This document shows positions 21,956 through 26,837 of a DNA stretch of 26,837 nucleotides, piece by piece. The position numbers and the translations under genes were made by a program. The DNA is from a virus. The notes under the pieces are model-generated. The model saw only the letters and a list, made by a program, of their open reading frames with translations. It did not search any database and was not told the origin of the DNA. The DNA lies in the IMG/VR virus record IMGVR_UViG_3300025085_000153, positions 1-26,837 of that record, one strand, 5' to 3'. How positions within the stretch are numbered: the first letter of the stretch is position 1; each line of letters begins with the position of its first letter.

Positions 21956-22459
21956 CTACTTTGGGTTATCTACCCAGTAGATAGTGTTTGGAGGCAGAAA
22001 GCCGTGAATAAACCATGCTACGCCAAAGTGTGGGTTTCTTTTCCCAGTAAAGTCTATTCGATTGTTATATACTAGCGCAGACATACCATGTTCCATAAAC
22101 ATACGACCACGTTTGCCGCCTTGAAACGATGCAACAGGAAGTAATAGCGCAAATGGCTTATCTAGCTTATAGCAGTGTTCTATAAACTTATCTTTGATAC
22201 TATAAGGTGGATTTGTCACAATCCCATCATAGATATCATCCCGTGTACAATCAAAGAAATCCCTGTCACCAGACCCAACCATATTAAAACCATGTTCGTC
22301 GAATCCGGTAAGAATGTTAGAACTTTTTCCGCTAGTCGCTTCATAGTATGTTTTGTCTTTATCTAGGTATTGAAGCAGTGGAGCAACCTGGCTACTTGGT
22401 GTGTAGCACTCATCACTCTCACTGTTTCTACCTATTGTTTTAAGAGAATCAAGCAGCAT
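21956..22459 (-). CDS. DNA adenine methylase-like protein (NPPY)
   Basis: The 167-residue product has DECYTP near the N-terminus (residues 16-21), a shortened motif I region (YYEATSGKSSNI, 38-49) and DGIVTNPPYSIKDKFIEHCY with NPPY at 83-86. LLLPVASFQGGKR and a Phe/His-rich C-terminus follow. ECYTP plus NPPY is typical of phage N6-adenine methyltransferase-like proteins that lack a separate target-recognition domain. NPPY is the catalytic motif of amino-methyltransferases. Motif I, normally DPxxGxG, is EATSGKS here, so cofactor binding is uncertain. The gene starts inside the end of the acidic-protein gene (11-bp overlap) and ends an early operon. Confidence 0.75.
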   Translation of the reverse strand: MLLDSLKTIGRNSESDECYTPSSQVAPLLQYLDKDKTYYEATSGKSSNILTGFDEHGFNMVGSGDRDFFDCTRDDIYDGIVTNPPYSIKDKFIEHCYKLDKPFALLLPVASFQGGKRGRMFMEHGMSALVYNNRIDFTGKRNPHFGVAWFIHGFLPPNTIYWVDNPK

Positions 22460-23081
22460 CTACAGAAACATTACCATTCTCATCACAAGGTGTTAATGTG
22501 ACAGGACAGTGAATATTAATCTCACTCCCAGTTTCCATGAAGTCAAGATTTTCAATACCTTCGTAGCCATTTTCATCCCAAGCCTCTTCTACATTTTCTC
22601 TAAATGCTTCCAACTCTTCTTCACTAAGGTATTCATCATCACCTTCGCTACAACCCTGTCGAACACTAAAGTCACACCAACATCCATCCCAAGTCTCAAG
22701 CATTTCAGCATCATAATCTTCTATTTCGTGGAAATCACAACTCTCAGAAGTAGATGGTGTAAAATTATCAATCAGTTCGATAATCTGTTGATCAGATTCT
22801 TCGCTTTCATCACAACAGTAATCATCATAAACTTCTTGAAGATTTTTGTAATGCGGTTCACCATTAGCTGGAGACACACCAACTTTAGAATTAGCAAGTT
22901 CTAAAATTTCTTCTTCTGTCTCTGGAATAGTGACTAACCAACTACCCCAACGCCAACCGGTTTCCATAGTCACCCAGACGGTATTACCACCATCACGCCA
23001 ACCACCATTAATTTCATGTGTAAATATGGTATCTTCAAGTACCGATTTTTTATAAGCGGGTTCCATTTTTAAATATTTCAT
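22449..23081 (-). CDS. Acidic protein, function unknown
   Basis: The 210-residue protein is strongly acidic, with cysteine-containing clusters (DDYCCDESEESDQQ, WDGCWCDFSVRQGC) and an N-terminal beta-rich part (NTVWVTMETGWRWGSWLVTI). No family is recognised. A high negative charge is common in phage DNA mimics and host inhibitors, which is one possibility, not a claim. It starts 2 bp after the small membrane protein gene and overlaps the methylase-like gene. Its AAGG ribosome binding site is moderate. Confidence 0.7.
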   Translation of the reverse strand: MKYLKMEPAYKKSVLEDTIFTHEINGGWRDGGNTVWVTMETGWRWGSWLVTIPETEEEILELANSKVGVSPANGEPHYKNLQEVYDDYCCDESEESDQQIIELIDNFTPSTSESCDFHEIEDYDAEMLETWDGCWCDFSVRQGCSEGDDEYLSEEELEAFRENVEEAWDENGYEGIENLDFMETGSEINIHCPVTLTPCDENGNVSVDAA

Positions 23082-23083
23082 TT

Positions 23084-23326
23084 TTATACCTTATTGCGTT
23101 TGCGTTGAACTTTAGTTTTAGCGGATTCATATGTGGTAGAAATAATGGTCCAAAGTACCATCAGACCTAAAAGGCCAATTGCCACAATGGGTATAGCAAC
23201 GTTAGCGGTGACCTTAAATAATGTCACAATATAAACTACACCAATGAAAGCAGCCACATAAGCCGCCATCTTAGCAACAGTGACTGCAATACCTTTACCA
23301 AATTCTAATAATACTTCAGTATCCAT
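23084..23326 (-). CDS. Small two-helix membrane protein
   Basis: The 80-residue product has two hydrophobic helices (AAYVAAFIGVVYIVTLF and IPIVAIGLLGLMVLWTII) and a basic C-terminus (KTKVQRKRNKV). AGGAA precedes the ATG. No family is recognised. Two helices with a basic tail resemble small holins, but its place in an early operon far from the hydrolase argues for a different membrane role. Confidence 0.7.
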   Translation of the reverse strand: MDTEVLLEFGKGIAVTVAKMAAYVAAFIGVVYIVTLFKVTANVAIPIVAIGLLGLMVLWTIISTTYESAKTKVQRKRNKV

Positions 23327-23335
23327 GTTATATTC

Positions 23336-23890
23336 CTATGCTATTTGAAACCATTCTGGGGTTTCACGTTTAGACCAAACCATTTTAAAACGGCTTTGTT
23401 TAGTTTGATAGAATGCACGATATGATTTTACCACGTCTTCGAACATGCATTCTGGATTTGATTTCATCGCCAAAGGCTGCTTTGTCAAATAGCCGACTGG
23501 GATATTGCGTGGTGGCGTGGCTAAAAGTTCACGCAACTTTGTATCTGACATATGCTCTTTACCGTAGCGATACTTATATTCGTCACAAAGTGCGATAAAG
23601 TGAACATAATGCCAGTTATAGTTATTGTTAGATAACATTGTCCAAATGGTGCATGGGTGTGATTGATGCGCTACACGATACAGGACTTGCTCTTGATTAT
23701 CGTCTGGATGAACCCAATACTTTACTTTGGTCTTACCAGACTTAGAAGGGCGTATCTCTATAGTCCCGTCAAGCATACGATGGGCTGTAGAGAGCATCTG
23801 TGCGCTTTCTACGACCATCTTGACTACATGCTTATCACACTGAAGTTGTGCGGCTTTGATGGGATCTTTATCTAGTACGAATAAATTCAC
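23336..23890 (-). CDS. Conserved T4-like phage protein, function unknown
   Basis: The 184-residue product starts with GTG at 23890, one base after the previous stop. It shows the pattern MNLFVLDKDPIKAAQLQCDK, HVVKMVVESAQMLSTAHR, then YRVAHQSHPCTIWTMLSNNN and YNWHYVHFIALCDEYKYRYG. I recall this MNxFVLDxDPxxAA-DKHVVKM family in many T4-like and other large marine phages; some entries carry a DNA glycosylase label that I cannot confirm. Conserved His, Asp and Lys suggest an enzyme. It lies in the early operon driven from 24443-24471. Confidence 0.8.
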   Translation of the reverse strand: MNLFVLDKDPIKAAQLQCDKHVVKMVVESAQMLSTAHRMLDGTIEIRPSKSGKTKVKYWVHPDDNQEQVLYRVAHQSHPCTIWTMLSNNNYNWHYVHFIALCDEYKYRYGKEHMSDTKLRELLATPPRNIPVGYLTKQPLAMKSNPECMFEDVVKSYRAFYQTKQSRFKMVWSKRETPEWFQIA

Positions 23891-23891
23891 A

Positions 23892-24131
23892 TTAAACTTC
23901 TTTGATCATAGCTTCAAGTTCTTGGTCTGTAAAACCAGAACTAGGACCGAAGTATTGTTGCACTAATTCTAAAAGCATATCAAATGATTTAGAAGTAAAT
24001 TCATAAATAGGATTGCCGCCAGCGGGGCCATCTAGTGTGATAAGAGAAGCATGACACCCATGCTCTATTGCGAAGTTTTTAACTTCAAGGTGGGATGCTT
24101 CGTGGTTTATATCGATTTCAACTGAATACAT
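23892..24131 (-). CDS. Small early protein, function unknown
   Basis: The ATG at 24131 preceded by GAGAAAA was chosen; an in-frame ATG at 24155 would overlap the preceding gene and add eight basic residues. The product of 79 residues (MYSVEIDINHEASHLEVKNF, FGPSSGFTDQELEAMIKEV) is acidic with no recognised domain. Confidence 0.7.
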   Translation of the reverse strand: MYSVEIDINHEASHLEVKNFAIEHGCHASLITLDGPAGGNPIYEFTSKSFDMLLELVQQYFGPSSGFTDQELEAMIKEV

Positions 24132-24144
24132 AATTTTCTCTTTC

Positions 24145-24417
24145 TTACATTGCATAGATTTTTTTCAAGTAGTCACGGTGTGCGTCAACTGCTTGAACGT
24201 CAAGTTTAGGATTACGCTCATGATACGCTATCTTACGTTCACAAATGTCTAGTTCTTTAGATGCTTGGGCACGTTCAATAATACTATCACTACGCAACAA
24301 TACTAACTTCAAAAGGAAGTAATTGTCAAGGTGATTTTTAATCGCTGTCGTAGGATTAATACGTGCGGCGATTGCTGGGTTGAACGAACTAGAGTTTGTG
24401 TCGGAGTAGAAAAACAT
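24145..24417 (-). CDS. Early protein, function unknown
   Basis: The ATG at 24417 follows AGAAAGG in the leader of the promoter at 24443. A longer frame from 24471 would start inside the -35 box and is excluded. The 90-residue product (MFFYSDTNSSSFNPAIAARI, KNHLDNYFLLKLVLLRSDSI, HRDYLKKIYAM) is helical and basic. It heads the operon running down to the methylase-like gene. Confidence 0.7.
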   Translation of the reverse strand: MFFYSDTNSSSFNPAIAARINPTTAIKNHLDNYFLLKLVLLRSDSIIERAQASKELDICERKIAYHERNPKLDVQAVDAHRDYLKKIYAM

Positions 24418-24442
24418 ATCAAAACCTTTCTTGTTACGACTC

Positions 24443-24471
24443 ACACTACACGAATCGTGGACAACTGTCAA
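24443..24471 (-). promoter_or_regulatory. Sigma70-like early promoter of the six-gene operon
   Basis: TTGACA (24466-24471) preceded by CCC, 17-bp spacer containing CGATTCG, and a weak -10 TAGTGT (24443-24448). GTAACAAG follows in the leader. The -35 box overlaps the TGA stop of the upstream gene. Confidence 0.75.
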
Positions 24472-24701
24472 GGGTCTTTATTATATTTTGTTTCAAAAAA
24501 ACCTTCTGTTTGGTTTAAAGCCACAATCATATCTCTAAACATTTTATGAGACATGCAAATCAAATCAGCTTTACCCTCATCTGGAAATTGTCTTAAGAAA
24601 ACTCCAGCATCATCAATAACCAATTCTACATCGGTATATTGATTATTTTCATCTAATACTGTAGTCACGGTATGATCCCATTCAATTTCATTACTAAACA
24701 T
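24468..24701 (-). CDS. Small early protein, function unknown
   Basis: The 77-residue acidic product (MFSNEIEWDHTVTTVLDENN, YTDVELVIDDAGVFLRQFPD) appears beta-rich then helical (MFRDMIVALNQTEGFFE). Start and preceding stop overlap as TAATG. No family is recognised. Confidence 0.7.
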   Translation of the reverse strand: MFSNEIEWDHTVTTVLDENNQYTDVELVIDDAGVFLRQFPDEGKADLICMSHKMFRDMIVALNQTEGFFETKYNKDP

Positions 24702-24859
24702 TAAGCAGCTTGCTTTTCGATTTCTTCAAGCATTTGAGTCTTACGTTCAAGCATACGCTCAAGTGAATAGAGCGCCATACGCTTCTCATCACTAGCACCT
24801 TCTTTAAAGGCGATAATTGCATCTTCAAGTGTTTGGATATCGATCACTTCATCAATCAT
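24701..24859 (-). CDS. Small early coiled-coil protein of 52 residues
   Basis: An ATG at 24859 opens 52 codons (MIDEVIDIQTLEDAIIAFKE, GASDEKRMALYSLERMLERK, TQMLEEIEKQAA) ending in a TAA that overlaps the next ATG. Heptad-like Leu/Met/Ile spacing in the second half suggests a coiled coil. It overlaps the preceding gene by 8 bp, consistent with coupled translation. Confidence 0.7.
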   Translation of the reverse strand: MIDEVIDIQTLEDAIIAFKEGASDEKRMALYSLERMLERKTQMLEEIEKQAA

Positions 24860-25070
24860 TGTTAGACCCTTTCAAAAATTCATTATTACTAGCAGCGATA
24901 TGATCAGTATAGATTTTACTAAGTTCTAAAAAAGTTGTCATATCTTCATAACCTTGTTCCGCATCGGCTCGAAGTTTTGAACCAAGTGGAAAAGGCTTTA
25001 TCGTATCAGCTTTCGACTTTCTTTGAAGTCTTGATTGCGCTCCCACTTTCCAATAAGTTGTTTTTAACAT
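24852..25070 (-). CDS. Small basic early protein, function unknown
   Basis: The 72-residue product (MLKTTYWKVGAQSRLQRKSK, then DMTTFLELSKIYTDHIAASN) has a basic N-terminus and a helical C-terminus. AAGGAG precedes the ATG. It lies 23 bp after the 144-residue protein gene in the operon driven from 25559-25587. Confidence 0.7.
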   Translation of the reverse strand: MLKTTYWKVGAQSRLQRKSKADTIKPFPLGSKLRADAEQGYEDMTTFLELSKIYTDHIAASNNEFLKGSNND

Positions 25071-25093
25071 TATTCACTCCTTGAATTCAAATC

Positions 25094-25528
25094 TTAATTA
25101 CATACATAAGGTTTATTCCATAGACCAGCGTTAACGTCAACATACCAACCCACATCAAAGTAATCGGTTTGAATGTCACTGTTATCGTGGTTGGTGTATT
25201 TAGAGCCAACGCCGTGCATAGCACCAAGCAATTCTTCATAGAAGTCAGCAATCTTTTCTTCACCAACTTCACGCATGTTATCTACACAGTGATAAGGATT
25301 GATTTGCAAATAATCGCTAATAGTTGAACGTGCCCAACCACGCCACTCACAAACTTTTTCATTGTACTTATTGGCGGCAGCGATTAAGTCTAACGAACCA
25401 GACTTGAGACTAACAACTAAAGTGCTATGATTATTAACACTTACGCTACCCTTCATATTGTACTTTTTAAGAACAGCTTTAATCTGGGGCATCATTGATT
25501 TCTTTTTATCTTGGTTCATATAGGCCAT
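25094..25528 (-). CDS. Conserved phage protein (LPD29-like?), function unknown
   Basis: The 144-residue product begins MAYMNQDKKKSMMPQIKAVL, KKYNMKGSVSVNNHSTLVVS, LKSGSLDLI. This start is shared by many large-phage and plasmid proteins that I recall under a large-polyvalent-protein-associated domain label; the exact number (LPD29) is from memory. Later it has WRGWARSTISDYLQINPYHC and GWYVDVNAGLWNKPYVCN. No catalytic motif is evident. It is first gene of an early operon with an AGAGGTG ribosome binding site. Confidence 0.8.
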   Translation of the reverse strand: MAYMNQDKKKSMMPQIKAVLKKYNMKGSVSVNNHSTLVVSLKSGSLDLIAAANKYNEKVCEWRGWARSTISDYLQINPYHCVDNMREVGEEKIADFYEELLGAMHGVGSKYTNHDNSDIQTDYFDVGWYVDVNAGLWNKPYVCN

Positions 25529-25558
25529 TTGGCACCTCTTTCATCTTGTTACATTATT

Positions 25559-25587
25559 AATCTATAGTGATTCGCAATGAATGTCAA
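25559..25587 (-). promoter_or_regulatory. Sigma70-like early promoter of the 25528-24468 operon
   Basis: TTGACA (25582-25587) preceded by CCC, 17 bp with GCGAATCAC, and TAGATT (25559-25564). GTAACAAG follows in the leader. Confidence 0.8.
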
Positions 25588-25590
25588 GGG

Positions 25591-25794
25591 TTAAATTGCG
25601 GCTAAAACGCTTTCTCTAACGAGAGTGTCTTCGGCTTCTTCGAAATCAACATTACTTGAAAGAGCGGCTAATTCGTTTAAAGCCCACTTATAAACTAGTT
25701 CAATAGAACCTTCATTAACGTCAGCTAATTGTTTTGCTTGAGCAACGATATCTGAAACTTTTTGATTACCGACATCTGTAAACATATTAAACAT
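25591..25794 (-). CDS. Small acidic early protein, function unknown
   Basis: The 67-residue product (MFNMFTDVGNQKVSDIVAQA, KQLADVNEGSIELVYKWALN, VDFEEAEDTLVRESVLAAI) is helical and acidic. It has its own early promoter at 25826-25854. The stop lies three bases before the -35 box of the next promoter, showing how tightly the early units are packed. Confidence 0.7.
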   Translation of the reverse strand: MFNMFTDVGNQKVSDIVAQAKQLADVNEGSIELVYKWALNELAALSSNVDFEEAEDTLVRESVLAAI

Positions 25795-25825
25795 AGTGAT
25801 TCTCTTTCTTTCTTGTTACTCTTAT

Positions 25826-25854
25826 AATATAAGTGATTCGAAAGGGAATTGCAA
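25826..25854 (-). promoter_or_regulatory. Sigma70-like early promoter of the 67-residue gene
   Basis: TTGCAA (25849-25854) preceded by CCC, 17 bp ending in CGAATCACT, TATATT (25826-25831), then GTAACAAG in the leader. Confidence 0.85.
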
Positions 25855-25861
25855 GGGCTAA

Positions 25862-26837
25862 TTAACAGATTTCTACAACTTGGGCCATATTTTTTCCACC
25901 AAATCCAAAAGAATTATTCAACATTCTCTTAGCTGGTCTAAGCATATTTTCTCGTACTAGTAAGTTCTTATCATCAAATGTACAAGTTTCAAGATTATGA
26001 ATGTGAGGTATTACTCCTCTATTCATAGAGAGGATAGAGTAAATTGTTTCTATCACACCAGCGGTTGCAAGTGTATGACCAATCTTACTCTTGGGTGCCC
26101 AGATAGGTACTTCTCCTACAGACTTAACAATAGTATTATATTCTATCTCATCACCCACTGGTGTTGATGTAGCATGAGCATTCACTGCGTCCACACCATC
26201 TACATGCTTCAACGCTTTACTAATAGCAATAGTAGCACCTCGACCATCAGATGCAGGTGAAGTCATTTCAACAGCATCGTTAGATTTACCCACGGGATAA
26301 AGTCTAGCAATAGGACGAACTCTATATTTTTCTACCATCTCTTCTCTCATAAGAACAAGAGAAGCACCACCTTCACCCATAAGAAAGCCAGCACGATTTT
26401 CATCAAATGGCGCAGAGTGATTTGCGATAGCACCTAGTTGATTAAAGTATTTGATAGCAAGGTCGCAACAACCTGCATCAGAACCACCGACAATCACGTA
26501 ATCACTTTCTTGTGCTTCATACATACCATAGTCTATAGAAGCCAGTCCAGTCGCACAAGATGCTTGTAGACCAACAGTGTTTCCCATGAAGCCATATAAA
26601 GATGCTAAATGAGAAGAAGTCATCTCTGGGATACGATTGACAAGGCGTCTTACAAGAACTCGTTTGCTTTGATGTACCCTATTCATCATCTCCACACCCA
26701 TCTCAATATCGTTTGAGACACTAGAGAAAACTATAGAAACGTTTTCACTATGATCCAGATTAGCCATCTCAATTGCCCGATTTGCTGAATGAAAGCCTAG
26801 CATCTGAGAATTAGAAAAGGTTGGTCTTAATTTTAAA
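25862..26837 (-). CDS. Beta-ketoacyl-ACP synthase (KAS II/FabF-like), N-terminus outside window
   Basis: The frame is open to the window edge upstream of the in-frame ATG at 26803, and the residues before it (FSNSQMLGFHSANRA) read like the interior of the family, so the true start is outside. The visible part has the catalytic cysteine in LQASCATGLASIDYG, the first histidine in VNAHATSTPVGDEIEYN, the second histidine with its lysine in KSKIGHTLATAGVIE, and the C-terminal NNSFGFGGKNM glycine loop. The Cys-His-His triad is complete, so the enzyme should be active in chain elongation. FabF is about 410 residues; about 80-90 residues are missing. It may alter host membrane lipids or make a special acyl chain during infection. 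Confidence 0.92.
   Translation of the reverse strand, partial: LKLRPTFSNSQMLGFHSANRAIEMANLDHSENVSIVFSSVSNDIEMGVEMMNRVHQSKRVLVRRLVNRIPEMTSSHLASLYGFMGNTVGLQASCATGLASIDYGMYEAQESDYVIVGGSDAGCCDLAIKYFNQLGAIANHSAPFDENRAGFLMGEGGASLVLMREEMVEKYRVRPIARLYPVGKSNDAVEMTSPASDGRGATIAISKALKHVDGVDAVNAHATSTPVGDEIEYNTIVKSVGEVPIWAPKSKIGHTLATAGVIETIYSILSMNRGVIPHIHNLETCTFDDKNLLVRENMLRPAKRMLNNSFGFGGKNMAQVVEIC

Noticed and set aside
1-26837. CRISPR arrays, insertion sequences, attachment sites and ordinary tRNA genes
   Set aside because: No repeat-spacer pattern, transposase-like protein, terminal repeats or cloverleaf other than the tmRNA was seen on either strand.

Overview
The window looks like part of the genome of a marine T4-like myovirus whose host is probably an alphaproteobacterium (SAR11, SAR116 and Rhodobacterales are the obvious marine candidates). 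It is AT-rich and densely packed, with many TAATG or ATGA gene junctions. It carries recognisable T4-type baseplate, head-completion and replication proteins. Two kinds of promoter are visible: exact T4-late boxes (TATAAATA) and a family of sigma70-like promoters (TTGACA, 17 bp, TATATT) in front of the early-type genes. The host guess rests mainly on a two-piece (circularly permuted) tmRNA with an alphaproteobacterial-style tag, ANENFAPSGYALAA. GANTC sites in several early promoter spacers fit the same guess.

Layout. (1) 1-5598, minus strand: baseplate operon gp48, gp53, gp27-like hub, gp5-like hub spike and a large virion protein cut by the window edge. (2) 5599-5654: a 56-bp gap with two opposed TATAAATA boxes. 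(3) 5655-10181, plus strand: gp4, a conserved virion protein, a gp54-like tube initiator, gp26, a gp51-like extension readable only by -1 frameshifting, and a probable tape measure protein (gp29 equivalent). (4) 10185-10213: a UUCG-loop terminator separates the convergent blocks. (5) 10233-12471, minus: gp32, gp59, gp33 and two small early genes. (6) 12477-14717, minus: an accessory cassette of tmRNA, a secreted beta-barrel porin-like protein and a PiT-type phosphate permease. (7) 14756-17182, minus: a bilin cassette of P-loop kinase-like protein, DUF1289 protein, heme oxygenase and PcyX/PcyA-type bilin reductase, with a late promoter in front. (8) 17174-18187: an exported SleB-type cell-wall hydrolase and a multi-pass membrane protein, possibly a lysis pair. 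(9) 18245-21721: the CobS-like AAA+ and CobT-like VWA/HExxH pair. (10) 21726-25854: two multi-gene early operons of mostly unknown small proteins, including an adenine-methylase-like protein. (11) 25862-26837: the C-terminal three quarters of a beta-ketoacyl synthase.

How it fits together: the left third builds the baseplate and tail tube, the middle replicates DNA and supplies the late-transcription co-activator (gp33) that reads TATAAATA promoters, and the right two thirds carry host-takeover and auxiliary metabolic genes (heme to bilin, phosphate uptake, fatty-acid synthesis, trans-translation). The most notable items are the phage-borne split tmRNA, its position directly upstream of the porin and phosphate permease, the heme oxygenase/bilin reductase pair, and the gp26/gp51 frameshift. 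All family assignments are by eye and from memory; no database search was run.
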